The notes beneath the pieces are model-generated. The model worked only from the letters and a program-made list of their open reading frames with translations, was not told where the DNA came from and ran no database searches. A stretch of DNA of 64,000 nt, taken from Microvelia longipes. Taxonomy: Eukaryota; Arthropoda; Insecta; Hemiptera; Veliidae. The stretch spans positions 17,765,377 to 17,829,376 of the forward strand of contig JACMZG010000008.1 in NCBI GenBank assembly GCA_018340805.1. Reading direction: 5' to 3'. How positions within the stretch are numbered: the first letter of the stretch is position 1; each line of letters opens with the position of its first letter. Positions 1 to 12,989 of this stretch are shown here, one piece after another. Position numbers and translations under genes: made by a program.

Positions 1-843
1 TTGTTTTAAAATGAATTAGGAAAAGCCCTTTACTCTCACACCCAAATTATATTCAAAAATCGGGTACAGGGTACCTCGGAACTTACGTCTTAACTATCAC
101 CCACTTTGATCATCATCCATACTTTGGACTCGCTTCGCTCTTCCCCATAATATACAAGTCGTTAAATGTATACTACAACACAACTTTGGACTCAATTTGC
201 TTGTCCTAGTTAGTAAATACATCCGTTTTCATTCCAGCAGTCACCAATCTAGGCACTGACCACGCTCGATGCTGCTTAACTTTTATGATCTAACAAAAAT
301 TATAGATATACTTGTCGTATTTAAACGTGGGATGCTAATTATGTTGTATTAATAGGATTTTTGTTACATGTAGGAAAAGGGCTCACTTCACTCGCTAGAT
401 TACGAATTTAAAATGATCTATATTAACCGTGAACACTCATTCTACGTCACTTTGACTCACGCATTTTTTTAAAAAGAGGGGGTTCGACCCCACCATTTGG
501 TTTGTTCCATCCTATACTCCATGTAATCCTACCCTGGTTAATTTCCTTCGGACCTCTGAAGCGTAAACACGTAAGTATCAACATATAATATTTTTTTTTC
601 TTTTTTCTAAAAGTCGGGGTCAATTTAACATGATGAGTTAATCAACGTAAACTTTGTAGGTCATTTTGACGCATTGATGAGTAATTAAGAGGTTGGTAAA
701 AATTACACTCAAAGTGACTCATGATAAGTTTATACTTATGCAACACGTGTTAATCCTTCTTTTAACTGATATTTTTACATTTATTTTATTTTAAACTTGA
801 AAATGTGGTCTAAAGACTATTATATTGATTTTAGTTCAGTTAT
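1..843. repeat. Interspersed repeat fragments, no gene seen
   Basis: The segment at about 200-330 (CAGCAGTCACCAATCTAGGC onward, then GCTGCTTAACTTTTATGATC) recurs in the same orientation at about 1655-1770 and inverted at about 62075-62140. The block around 120-150 with GACTCGCTTCGCTCTTCC is related to 62150-62240 on the other strand. This is the edge of a dispersed repeat family. I see no coding sequence here. Confidence 0.55.
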
Positions 844-903
844 TTGCTAAAAAAAATATATATAAGTACCTATGGAAAGAAAATATTCAGTACTGAGTTG
901 ATA

Positions 904-1071
904 TACTCAATAATGCAACAGATGGAATCGGATGACTCGGACGCAGATGGCATAATTGAAATGACATTATTGACGATGACGACACGGACTCGGACCGGAT
1001 TACATACCTCGACGAACCTACTAGAAGAGGACATAACGAATCGTGTAAGAATTTTAGAAGAAAGAAGATAA
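904..1071 (+). pseudogene. Short acidic coding-like remnant, unidentified
   Basis: This patch has clearly higher GC than its surroundings. It encodes an acidic stretch beginning MQQMESDDSDADG; after a change of frame at about 960 the text continues as an equally acidic stretch (DDDDTDSDRITYLDE). A single one-base shift would join the two. It may be the worn N-terminus of a transposon protein or another gene. No family could be recognised. Confidence 0.2.
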
Positions 1072-1433
1072 ACTACGAGAAACGAGTCTAAATTTCGTTT
1101 TGCAATTACATATATATATTTTGTTTCTAGTGATAAATTTAAAAAAATTGGTTATTTATCTTTCTTGAAATTGTATTCAAAGTTTTGTGCAATTGTTTAA
1201 ATAAAATGTTTTTTCTTTTCTTTTTTCTTTTTTATTTTAAAAACCTTGAGTCATTTTGTATATAAATATATTTGAATTGCAAACAATTGTTCACGTATGT
1301 TCACATATTTTATTTTTAGCAAATTTTAAAGAAATATTACGCTTATGAGGAGGTGCTGATGGAGGGGTGGGAGGGGGGAACAGTTTTTTGTGAATGGGGG
1401 GGGGACTGCACCATCACAAATATATATGTGTCT

Positions 1434-1497
1434 CAATATATATATATAATATATATATTATATATAATATATATATATATTATATATATATATATAT
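1434..1497. repeat. (TA)n microsatellite
   Basis: A nearly pure TA dinucleotide tract. It is preceded by a purine-rich strand block (about 1350-1410, GGAGGGGTGGGAGGGGGGAA). The same pairing of TA tract and pyrimidine/purine block is seen at 8.7, 11.1 and 46.1 kb. Confidence 0.85.
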
Positions 1498-2155
1498 TTT
1501 CATCTAGATGCTAAAAAGTGATGCTACTAATTTTTTCTAAGATGTGAGTCAAATTGACGCATGATGAATATTAAAGGGTGTTTTTATAGATAAGTGTTCC
1601 AGGTTAATAGGAACTTACTTTGCTGACTGATTGCTATAACTAACATATGCACATTTCATTCCCAGCAGTTACCCATCCAAACACTGATCACACTCTTAAC
1701 TGCTGCTTAACTTTTATGATCCATCAAAATCATGGATATACTTATCATATTGAAACAAAAAAACTTGGAGTATTTATTGCGTGAAGATATTACACTTGTA
1801 CTAAATTTCAACCAATTGGATTTTTTTAGTTTTTTTAACATTTTTTAAAAAAAACTTATACAAATTATATGATAATGATAATGAGATGCAACTTGGCACA
1901 TATGTTAATCTTATACATGGCTACAAGCGTGCTGAATCTCAATCCGATCATAACATTTTTCTGTATTTTATGATTCAAAAATTTTGCTAAGTCATTATTG
2001 TGGATAATGGTGTCATAAAAAAATATTTTCATTGATAGCACTCTACACCTATAGACTGATTTTTGTAAAGTTTCAACTCTCTAACATAAATACACTGGGA
2101 AACTCAATTTGTAGAATAAATAAAATTGAATTGTAATTGTTATGGAGAAGATAAC

Positions 2156-2249
2156 AATGTTTGTTGGGATTGTTATAGTGGAGGGGATCCTGTACTGTAG
2201 TATGTAGGGGATACTTTTCTGTCCAGGGTATGTACTGCTAAACAAATAA
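2156..2249 (-). CDS. Ctr1: Possible Ctr1 cytosolic-loop exon
   Basis: On the minus strand a good acceptor (TATTTTTTCAG) ends at 2250. The sequence after it completes the split AG codon left by the exon ending at 6304 and reads S-Y-L-F-S-S-T-Y, nine further residues, then LQYR and STITIPTN. Insect Ctr1 proteins carry YLFxxTYxxLQYR followed by a VTIPT-like stretch just after the first membrane segment, so the match is in the right place. Against it: the extra residues between TY and LQYR, a weak donor (ATT|GTTATC, low end at 2156), and no following membrane exons in the window. It could be chance or a decayed exon. Confidence 0.35.
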
Positions 2250-2299
2250 CTGAAAAAATACACTTCAGTGAATCTTTTACTTGAAAAACACAATAAGTA

Positions 2300-4140
2300 T
2301 GAACCATTAAAGTGGTATGAATATGTTTATATAAGGAACATGGAAAAGATAAATAAAAAGATAATATGCATAAAGAAGTAAGTAGAAAGCCAGCTATATA
2401 CTTTATTTAAACTATTAAGGGATGATTTAAAATAATAATAACATAACAATTCATAACATTTATTCTTAAACATTCAGTCAAAAGTTTTTGATTTACCATG
2501 TCATTAGCATAGCAATATTATATTATCATCAGCAATGTTCTTGCTGAAGATAATATAATTAATATATATTAAAGATAAAATATATAATTGTTGGAGTTCT
2601 TTCTCATTTAAAACAAGTCAATTTCAGTACCAAGCCAGTGAGTAAATTCCATAAGAATTTCAATTATTCAAAACAGTTGTTAACAGTCTATAAACAATTG
2701 TTTTTTGAGTTTAAAACACTTCAAAACATTTAAAAAAAATTGTTGTGGTAATATTAGAATAAAAGAACAGGTAAAAGCAATAATAATTAATAGGTGATTT
2801 TAAGAGTAAATAAAATTTGTTATGATAGGTACCTGTCCAGGTAACTACAAGAGAGGAGTTCAAGGTCTTAGTCAAGGCTGCTGCAAACTTGAACAATATT
2901 ATTAAATCTTTAGAATAAACAACTTACTACGGTCAATACCTTACCAAAATCCTTTAAACATAAATTAAAAAAAAAAACGTAATTATCAGGTGAAAATACA
3001 CTAAACATTTATTCAAAATTTGAGCTGTTGTTTTATAAAATAAAGAACCAACAAAAAATTTTAAAGAACAATTTTGCAAACTTCATCATGAAAGTAACGG
3101 GGGGATATATGATAACAAAAATTATATCTAAAGATATATATATATATATAATATATATATATATAAATATATATATAATATATATATATATAATATATAT
3201 ATAATATATATATATATATCTAAAATATATATATATTATATATATATATTATATATATATATATATATATAATAATATATATATGCATAGCGAAAGGACC
3301 TCAAAGATCTTCTTATACAGATTTTAGCTCATTCAGAACATTCTAAGAAGTTAATGCAAATAATACATTTTTATAACCAACATGTATAAACATAATAATT
3401 TATACATGTTAGTAGCCAAGATGTACAATTTCTTCTTGGATAATAATATCATGCCAAGAATTGTAGTAACAAATTAATTACAATATAAAAAGATTGTATT
3501 TTATTTGTAAAATAATACAATAAATAAATTTATCATTTTTATAAAGCAAAGTACCAAACAAGTATTACTTTTTTAGAATATAGCAAACAATTTCGGGGGT
3601 TAAAGGAAATTAAAATGTCATGGGTGCAGAAATGGATTTAACATGCAATTATGTATGTTTATTCATGATAAATTACATTTTGCATTTAACAGTCACATTT
3701 ATTGCAAGGCTTATATTTGTTACGATATAACAAGCAAAAGGTTCTAGCTTATATATTGACAATATAAAAAACCAATAAAGCAATAATTAATAAATAGAAA
3801 GTCATGTAGAAAAATATTTGGATATTTTTATATTTTAAATTCTTAAAAAAAACAAAAATAAAATTAAATCTCATAAAAAATAAAAAATAAACTAAGAAAT
3901 ACACTAAATAAAGCAACTATAAATTATGAAAAAGTTATTCAAATATTTGATCAGTGACATTGAAAACATAAACCCCACTTTGACAACAGGGAAAATATTC
4001 AAGGAAAAAAGAGCTTTCAAAAATGTGTTGACTAGTCAGAATAAGTCTTAACCTGTAATATTAAGTCTATATCTGTTTTTATAAATCCAACGATTTAAAC
4101 CCAAGTCAACAAAAATTTTGAACTTATCTTGTTAAATAAA
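2300..4140. other. Non-coding, AT-rich; large TA block
   Basis: I see no gene here. It contains a compound (TA)n/(TATAA)n block at about 3136-3285 and AT-rich unique-looking DNA. If the Ctr1 loop exon at 2249-2156 is real, this lies in a Ctr1 intron. Confidence 0.5.
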
Positions 4141-4149
4141 CCAAACACT

Positions 4150-5415
4150 TAATGAAGACACTTAAAAAGAATGATGCTGCTGCACCACGAGCTCTTCAGA
4201 GTGACATCGATGCTGTGCACGATGGGCTTTACTAACAACAACATGGAGCTGAATCCAGATAAATCCTATCATGTTCCTATTCTCGCTCCTCTCTTAACGA
4301 TCCCTTTCCTATTTTATTAATGGTTCTCCTCTGTCTACTGTTTCTTCTGTTCGTGATTTAGGTGTGCTGGTTGATGACAAACTTCGTTTCGAGTCTCATG
4401 TGACTGCTATTATTGATAAAGCAAAACGAGCTCTGGTCTCATCTTGTCTATCTCACGTGGTCTTTCTCTTGACGTTATACTCACTCTCTATAAATCTCTC
4501 TTCCGTCCGAGTCTTTGGAGTATGCTGTACCTGTCTGGAATATCTTAACTCAAGGTCGATCTGCGGAAATTGAACGCGTCCAAAGAAGATTCATCAGAGC
4601 AGTTTACTGTAGGTATTTATATCGTAGGTGCTTCTATAAGTATGAGTCACTCTGCAGGAGGTTAGGTCTCGAGATTCTTTCTGAGAGGCGTTCAGCTTTT
4701 GAGGCTCTTTTTCTAGCTAAGACTCTTGCAGGCGCTACAGATGTGATGAGGTGAGTCAAGTCGTGGTTCTTCCTCCAGGAAGACGAGTCGGCCGAACCCT
4801 CTACATCGTCATCTCTCTCCATTAAATCCTTTTGTCCGCTGCGTTTCTTCCCTAAATCCTGTCCTTTCAAACATCAACCAGATCCATGATATTTCTTCCC
4901 TTCTCTCTATCTTTTCCCTTCGCCAAAGTCAGTAATCTTGTATTGTATGCCTTTTTTTATAGAAAGCTTTTTTATTTAATTATTTTAATTCAAATGCTTT
5001 AAATGTTATTCTTTTTGCGTTTTTATAATTTTAATACCAAATGTTTGACTGATCTCATTTTCTCTAGTCAACTTTTTTTTATCATCTTGTTCACGTCTAG
5101 TCATTGTTACCGTAGGTTTTATTACTTTTTTAAATTATTACTGTTCTTAGTATAGGTTTTTTTGTCATATGCACTTTTTATAATTAGTAACTGACTCTCA
5201 ATATTATTTTTTCCAACTCAAATTTTTTAAATTTTAATGCTCCTTAACTTTTAGTGCTGCTTTAATTATTTACTTTGTAACCTTTTTTCATTTATTTATG
5301 TTTTAAATTATCTACTTAATTGTTTTTTTTTTTTTGTATAAATCTTATAGAGCGCCTCGCTTGTGGCAATGCTGTTGAGGGCTTGTATTTGTAAAAATTT
5401 TATAAATAAAAAATA
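4150..5415 (+). mobile_element. Degenerate non-LTR retrotransposon (LINE) 3' part
   Basis: Broken reading frames encode the C-terminal part of a Jockey/CR1-type reverse transcriptase. About 4355-4440 gives LGVLVDDKLRFESHV, the usual motif of the thumb region. After frame changes, about 4515-4745 gives EYAVPVWN, then IERVQRRFIRAVY and LCRRLGLEILSERR. A non-coding tail follows, ending in TATAAATAAAAAATAAA near 5415, which looks like the 3' terminus. Several frameshifts and a stop show it is dead. It sits inside the putative Ctr1 intron. Confidence 0.8.
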
Positions 5416-5712
5416 AATAGACAATGTATACAGAGATAATTAAAAGAAAAGTAAAAAACTGAAATTAGCTGACTTTTTGCAAACTGGATTAACAGAATAG
5501 TCAGCAAACTTATTGATAAGAGATAAAAAGTATTTAATAGAGCTAAATAATTTAATTATACTAAAAAAAAATATTTTAAGAAATGCAAATGAGTGGATAT
5601 TGAGTAAAATAAACAAATATTGGATCATTTTTTGAAATTATTATTAGGAGAAAAATGTTAATATTCAATTAAAATAAATGTTAGTGATGTAAAATATTAA
5701 AATAACATTAAT

Positions 5713-5818
5713 AAACGTAGCATCTACTGTGGTACTAGTACCACTAGAACAGTTACCTGCTATGTAAACGTAGCATCTACTGTGGTACTAGTACCACTAG
5801 AACAGTTACCTGCTATGT
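5713..5818. repeat. Two-copy 53-bp tandem duplication
   Basis: A 53-bp unit starting AAACGTAGCATCTACTGTGG occurs twice back to back (5713-5765 and 5766-5818) with no visible difference. Each unit contains the palindromic core GTGGTACTAGTACCAC. Lack of divergence suggests a recent event. Confidence 0.9.
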
Positions 5819-6303
5819 AAAACCACTTGCAAGTAGTGCATTTAACTCACAAAAGAAGGTACATAATACTAATAACATAAAAGAGGTTTGGTTAACTATT
5901 ATTATTCTTTCAAATCTTATTAAAAAAATATATATTTTAGTAACAATAAATTGAATTTTAGATCTTATTTAATAAATCCATTTTCAGATATTTATTACAA
6001 ATGACTTGTGGTTTTATTTATCTTCCACTTTAAATAAAGTTGGAAAATATCATTTTGCATCAATATGGTTTTTACTCCATCTTCATTATTATTTTGAACT
6101 TCTAACTTCTTTACTTTTGAATTGAAATTTGACAGGATAATTTTGTAAAAAAAATGTTTTACGCATTCTAAAACTGAAACTATGGGGGTATCACATCAAA
6201 TATTGTTAATAAATCCATACACTGTTAGAGTAAAATTTATACTTTTTGTGAAAAATAATAGTTAAGCTGAAACCACTCTTATAACGATATAAGTGTGTCT
6301 AAC

Positions 6304-6440
6304 CTGAAATATTTTAATCCTTCGTAGAGAGCAGATATAATAAATATACCAAACATGGAGAGTAATAATCCTTGCAGAGAATTTATCTTCCAGAAATCAA
6401 ATAAAACAACTTCATTACTGTAGTCAAAGTGGAACGACAT
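6304..6440 (-). CDS. Ctr1: Ctr1 copper transporter, exon with first membrane segment
   Basis: Minus-strand exon bounded by an acceptor (TTTGTTTCAG) above 6440 and a donor (CAG|GTTAGA) below 6304. It encodes MSFHFDYSNEVVLFDFWKIN, then a hydrophobic segment and ALYEGLKYF, ending in a split AG codon. The M-[ST]-F-[HY]-F start, the W-K-I-N turn and the E-G-L-K end of TM1 are the signature of SLC31/Ctr1 proteins. These trimeric plasma-membrane permeases take up Cu(I). The preceding exon joins in phase 0, giving HMM-S-MSFHF across the junction. Later segments (MxxxM helix, GxxxG helix) were not found, so the gene is incomplete here. Confidence 0.9.
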
Positions 6441-6668
6441 CTGAAACAAATAAATATAACATTAGCCAGCACTATTAGACTAAGCTAAAGTTAGTAACAC
6501 TAACCGACACAATAACATGATCAAACTCACAAGCATAGTTTTCCGATGAAAATTTGCTAAAATAGGAAAAGAGATCATATTACCTCAGGAAAAGATATTA
6601 TATGTCTTTAGGGATAAACATCTAGAACAGTACTTATTGTTAACAAAAGGAAAAGATTTTTAACACAC

Positions 6669-6669
<1 letters not shown>

Positions 6670-6751
<82 letters not shown>
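6670..6751. repeat. (TA)n microsatellite
   Basis: An almost uninterrupted TA tract of about 80 bp in the intron between the two clear Ctr1 coding exons. The open frames across it on both strands are artefacts of the dinucleotide repeat. Confidence 0.95.
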
Positions 6752-6755
<4 letters not shown>

Positions 6756-7820
6756 CAAAATCTTATATATGTATGTATAAGATTTTGTTCTAAGGCTTCT
6801 CTATGAGACATGATATGACTTTTCAAATCTTTTGTGCAACTTTGATTCTTCCGAAATTGAAACTTGATATTCCAAATTCCGAAGGTTCAAAACTCTACCT
6901 TATATATATCCTGAACCCTTTTATGAAATAAGTGTGATGTCATAAACTCACAATAAGGACTCATAGTTTAATAGATGTACCCTGAGTTAAATAAAGCATG
7001 TGCAGATGGAATGCTTACATGGTGATTAATCAAAAACACAACACTGCTATGGATCGACTTCTTACATAAGTAGCTCGAACTTTGAAATCAACCAATCATT
7101 GTAATTTGTTTTTGCTTACTCACATCATTCATTAAAACATATTTAACAATTAAAAAATATTTAATACCTCAAAAAATTTAATAAAAACCACTAATTAAAA
7201 ACTATACTAGGGCTAAGTCGGGCATCTAACCACTAGCGCTATCTACAAGCCACAACTCTGAAATTCCAGATAACTCATTAATAACCAATTTTATCAACAC
7301 CACATAATTCACATTGTTTTCAAAAAAATGCACTCTTCTCACATTAACTTATGATTATAAAGAAAATTTCATATCATATATTTACATTTATTATCAGTAA
7401 ATAACTGATAAAAGTAGTCATATGTATACTAGTATGTCATACTAAAAAATATGGTTAAGAAAATTTTGATAATAAACATGAATTATAAAATTTAAAATCT
7501 ATTCCTTATTAGTTTAACTTTATTATTATTATTATATTAAGCCAATGAAACAATAATTAAAACTTGAGGACTTATTTAGAAAAATGTTGGCTTGTGTTAT
7601 TTAATAACTTCTAGCTGGATAGAAAGCAAGAAGATATTCAATTTTAATATAATTTATGACAAATATTTACCATAAACAAATGTCAAATGTTATAAATTTA
7701 AGAACCAGACCATAAATCATTCTGCCTTTATTAACATATTATTAATTCATGTTAATAAATTCTTGGTATGGTAAAAAAATACATTCAATAAATTATATAA
7801 ATAAATTTCTAAATACATAC

Positions 7821-8027
7821 AGACATCATGTGTCCCATATGTGACATACTGCCCATAGCATGTGCACTATGGTCCATACTAGAATGATCCATAGAGCTGT
7901 GATCGTGTCCCATATTAGCATGGTCATGTCCCATATCATGCATACTATGGTTCATATGCATATGACTATCTGTAGTTGTAGCCATATCCATTCCCATCAT
8001 GTGACCATGGTGTCCTGAGTGGTCCAT
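7821..8027 (-). CDS. Ctr1: Ctr1 copper transporter, His/Met-rich N-terminal exon
   Basis: Minus-strand exon encoding 69 residues from ATG at 8027, beginning MDHSGHHGHMMGMDM and dense in His and Met (repeated DHS, MGH, HMM units). This composition is the extracellular copper-capturing domain of Ctr1; Met and His clusters bind and hand on Cu(I)/Cu(II). There is no signal peptide, as usual in this family. The exon starts exactly at the ATG after an acceptor (TTTGTTCAG), so a non-coding exon must lie upstream. The donor is TCT|GTATGT at 7820; reading on past it would add only three residues before a stop. It joins in phase 0 to the exon at 6440. Confidence 0.9.
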
Positions 8028-8652
8028 CTGAACAAATAGAAATAAACATTATTATTAATAGTAACAATAAAATTATGGTGGATAGAAGTAGGAAAATATA
8101 TTGAAAAGAGAAAAATTCATTTATTTTTTTACAATATTACAGGTTTTAACCAATTATTTATACATTAAAATACCTATTATGTATAAAAAAATAAAAAGAA
8201 TATTATTAAAAATTTGCTAATGAAGTTGCATAAGGGTTTATATTATAAATTAATTTAATTTAATTTATTATTATAAAAAAATATAAATTACAAAATAAAC
8301 ATAAAATAAATTATAGTTGATAGAATGATACTTGGAGAAGAGATATTTCTGAGGCAAAAAACTAACTTAACCCTCTCAAGTTAGTTATTTTGCGGGGGAT
8401 TGGGGATTTACCCGCAAAATTTAAATTTCTGAATAAAATTTGTAATAATTTCTACGATCTAAGAGAATTTTTATTTTACTTGTCAAAAAAGGTGATTTGT
8501 TTACACTATGTTATAAATTTTAATCAATAAAGCTGGAACTAATACTGATAATAAAATGTTACTCTGTATTTTTGTTAACTAAACATAGTCATTTTAGTAC
8601 ATGTGTGAAAAATTTCAGCCTAATCGAAACACTTATTGAAGTTTTGTATAAA

Positions 8653-8870
<218 letters not shown>

Positions 8871-10884
8871 AAAGAGCATAACATTTAGAATCAGAGTAAT
8901 AACTTTAGCAAATTCCTTTGGAAAAAATTTGCTAATAGGTTATTTAAAAATATCATAAGCAAGCTTTATGCAAAGAGAATGAACAATAGCATATACAATA
9001 TATTAAATTGTTTTATAGATATTTTTAATAAAAAAATACATATAATTAAAAGAACTTACAAAAAGATTATACAACTTATCCATAATGTACATGGTAAAAA
9101 TATACGAGTAGAATGATAATAGTTTTTGTATTACTCAGGACAGCTTCCAACGGTGGTCAAATTCAAAAAGAAATCTTTAATTTTTGGGAAATCAGTTGAA
9201 CTGTCTTATCTGTAATTGTCTTATCACAAATTCATAATACAGGTAGGCAGCAGGAGACTAAAAATATGATTGGAGAGAGGGATTTGAAATGTAATTTTAG
9301 ATCATTTATGGGAATCATAGATAACTAGAGACTCGAGTACACATTATATAACATAATACCTCAGCCACCTGACCATTCAAGAACACACAATAAGCTGAAT
9401 TTTAATATTAATTTCCTCAAGAAATACAAAATAACCACACATTATATTAAAATAATAGCCACTTATATTCTCAAAAAGAGAAATTTAATTTGATATAAAA
9501 GAGATTTGAGTGCTTATAACAAGTGCAGTAATAGTGATGGCCTTAGGCTGCTTGAGTGATTAGGGACAAGGCAAGGTCCAAGAACAATATTATCAAATAA
9601 ATACAATGTAAAATATAATTCAATAAAATATTGATATTTATCAGCTGATTTTAAATTAAGGGGAAAAGATAAAGTCTCATGGCAATAGACAATATCTATT
9701 GCATATAAGGAAATGGGAACCACAAGCTAATAAACTGAGTCAGCTGTCTCAGTTATTGTCATAAGCATTTAGGTCTTCTGGAGGTGACACCCTCAATGTA
9801 GATATTAAAAACAAACTTTTGCTTCCTTCTAGACAATTGTCATCATGAAAACAGTGATTATAAGGTTATTCGGATGATGGGATATGGGTGTAAGGAATCA
9901 TGGATGAAAACACAATGATCTACAGCTGCTAGTTGCTGACGTGATAGCATCCAAATAACACTAGGGAGATTTTCAAACAAAATAGAGTATCTGGACTATT
10001 TTTTATTGCAATATGGCACAGTATGTTATACAATATCGCTTTGAAATACAATAAAGATAAAATTATTATTTTAGACGATATAGCAAAAAATATTAATTTA
10101 AAAACATTCTTTTGGTAGAGAATAGGCCCTAAGAGTTTAGTTTTAAAGTACAATTAGGTACATGGACCTTAATTGAATAATAGTCTTTTTTATTATAACT
10201 CTTTTTAACATCAATCGACATCTAAGTGCTATTTCTTTCTCACACTCTTTGATGGTTTGTCTCTACAATTTAAAAACAAATAAAAATATTTGTATGCAGC
10301 CTAATACCATTTTTACTTTTTCTTATTATTACTGTAAGTATATAGAAAAAGTTTGATTGTTTGTTTGCAAAAAATCTGAAATCGGTATTATCCATTTCAG
10401 GAGTTTTCAACCTATTCAAGTCCCATATCACAAAAAAGTACCACAGTTTTTTATTACTTCATGTCAAATGGTTCAAGTTTTAGAGAAAGAAGGAGATGTT
10501 TAGTCCACCCTGTATATAATACAAGTTTTTTAAGGAATCATAAAACAACCTCATAAACCTCCTCTTCTTCCTTTGGGAAATACTTCTATATTTTAACTAT
10601 AATATGGTTCATGTAGTTGGTAAATTTTAAAACTGATACGCATGAATTGTTTAGGGTTTATATTTTAAATCATAAAAGTAGAGGCTAATAGATAAGAGGG
10701 TCAAGGAGATAATAGATCGGGTCAGTGCATTACATTCAAATAAATACATTCAATCCCTTCAAATAAACTCTCTTCTATAATTTATACTTAATTCTTAATT
10801 TTAATTATAACATTTTATTTTTAAGATAAAACTAAATTTTTAGCAAAAGGTAGGTATCTAAATCTATCTATTTATCTTTTCATA

Positions 10885-11033
10885 ATTAATTTACGAACAT
10901 TCGGGATTCGGGACATTAGCAAGGTTGATTTTTGTATCAAGTTTCATTCGATCAAGAAAATGTTCAAAAGTTAATTGTGTCCCTTAGAAATGTCTAGGAC
11001 ACAAAAATCTCGTACACACACACACACACACAT

Positions 11034-11095
<62 letters not shown>

Positions 11096-11160
11096 TCCCC
11101 CCGTCCCCCTTCATGACCCCAACCACATAAGCTCATTTTTTCTTTTAAATTTTGCTAAAA
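10885..11160 (+). repeat. Dispersed repeat with internal CA/TA microsatellite
   Basis: Upstream part: ACATTAGCAAGGTTGATTTT, TACCAAGTTTCATT-like text, then GTCTAGGACACAAAAATCTC and (CA)n(TA)n. A related copy lies at about 54865-55070 (GTCTAGGAACAAAAATCTCG followed by CA and TA). Downstream is the pyrimidine block and TGACCCCAACC element also seen at 8.8 kb. I read this as one repeat family that carries or seeds the microsatellite. Confidence 0.6.
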
Positions 11161-11478
11161 GGTGATGGATTAAACAATTAAGGATAGTTACATTTTTGTA
11201 ACCCAAACAAATACACTTTTATAAATAATTCAGCGGTATAAAATTGAGTTCATTTTTAGAAACAGAGGATAAGAAATAAGGTTTATTAAAAATATGAATT
11301 ATTGTAAATTATATATTATTGTCATACATATGTTAATCATGAGCTAAATACCAAGTCACCAAAAAACTAATTTGAAAGCAGTTCACACAACTTCACTAAT
11401 ATACTTTTCAAGACACGTTTGTCTCTAATCCATCCATTGGCAGGTTCAGGTTTTTAGTAAATTTATTCAATACAATTA

Positions 11479-11875
11479 CTGTCTATCGTTTAGTTTAAAA
11501 ATCTTAACAGGTCAGTTTAGACACCACTGATTCTTAAGCAAAAAATCCCTGCAAGAATGAGCGGGAAAAACTATGTAACAAAATCAGGTTATTTACCCGT
11601 ATTTTCTTGGCGATGTTTTTTTTTTACATTTCTTTTGTGTAGTTTTATTTTAAAATATCATTTTTAAGATTAATTTGAAAGTAGTTTTCAAAACGATGTT
11701 ATCAAAAGAAGAAACACAACAAAGTGAACGATTGCCGGAAGAAGGTTTTTCCCTACAGCGGTTATTGTGGTAGGGATTTTTTTTCTCTTTTAAGTGAGAG
11801 GTTGGCAGCGGCTTCTCTGATTGGTCAATCCCAAAACTTATGACCTTGGGGATTTTTAAACTAAACGATAGACTG
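11479..11875 (-). mobile_element. 397-bp mariner-type MITE, copy 1
   Basis: Both ends carry the inverted repeat CWGTCTATCGTTTAGTTTAAAAATC (split here: CTGTCTATCG at the left, CGATAGACTG at the right), directly flanked by TA (11477-11478 and 11876-11877). No transposase is encoded. A second copy of almost the same length lies inverted at 38002-38400. TA target duplication and size fit a non-autonomous Tc1/mariner element. Confidence 0.85.
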
Positions 11876-12576
11876 TAGTATTGTATTTTATACAAAATGT
11901 AGGTTTGATATAGAAATTAATTAAGTAGAGCAAGTTCCAAAGGTCAAATAGTTGATTTGTCTATTGGTAACTGTATACGACATATACTCTGAAAAGACCA
12001 AGTCTCACCTGATTTGACTAGGGTCATTCAGAGAAAAGTCCTACCTCAAGTCAATTTATATAAAAAACTCTTATAAAAAGATGATTTTTATTACATTTTA
12101 AAAACGCTACATTTTAAAACACATAAATACTTAATATTTTCTCATTACAATTTGAAACTATATTAAGGGTACAATTATTCAATTTTTACCCTAGAATGTT
12201 TAACCCATTTATGACAGTGTTACTAAATTAAATTAATTCTTAATTTAAAATGCCCATGTGTTATTAAATTAATTTTTTATTGGTTTTTACCAAGACGAGT
12301 TGAAGTGTAGCCTAGGACTATGTTTTTTCCTTATTTTCGTTTTCAAGGATTTAACGTTGGTACCTCTTAAGTACATCATTTGGTTTCTAAACATTTCCAT
12401 GAAACATTACTTTGAAAGGCTTTGTCGGATCGAATTAAAACTTGTTAAAAAATCAAACTTATTAATGTCTTGAACCTTATTGCTTATGAAATGCAATTTA
12501 GCATTATTGAAATCCAGCATTAGCTTAGATTTTATCTATATCATTTGATACTACGAGTTTTGCAAACATGAATAGT

Positions 12577-12723
12577 TGACACATTATAATTGTGCGAGAG
12601 ACACCAAGGAATGTAACAAGCAAAATGCATGCTACATCTGGGAACAGTTCCCAGATGTAGGAAGTAGCATTGCATTTTGCTTGTTACATTTCCTTGGTGT
12701 TCTTGCACAATTATATTGTGTCA
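12577..12723. repeat. Long near-perfect hairpin (foldback repeat)
   Basis: Left arm runs TGACACATTATAATTGTGC to CTACATCTGGGAAC; the right arm is its reverse complement with a few mismatches and a short insertion. The two arms meet at CTGGGAACAGTTCCCAG with almost no loop. Arm length is about 70 bp. It could be a small foldback transposon or, if transcribed from the putative Ctr1 intron, a source of double-stranded RNA. An open frame crosses it but has no coding character. Confidence 0.85.
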
Positions 12724-12989
12724 GATTTTATCATTTGAACATAAATAACTTTATGTAAATGAAACAAATTGTTTAACTACCAGATTTAGAAATTACTAAT
12801 ATTGTTGCAGCATGTCAATAACAAAACTACTAAGACAAATCAAATATTAAAGACAACAACCATGAAACTGCTAAGCAGCCACAGGAAATCAGAGCCTCTA
12901 AGAAAAGGCTGAGAGCCTCTTGTTTTGTACTCTAAAATGAATGTATTATGAAATATAAGTCTGTATTTTTACTTATTTAATTATTTTTT

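Noticed and set aside
12576..12758. 60-codon frame as a gene
   Set aside because: It runs through both arms of a hairpin; the coding appearance is accidental.
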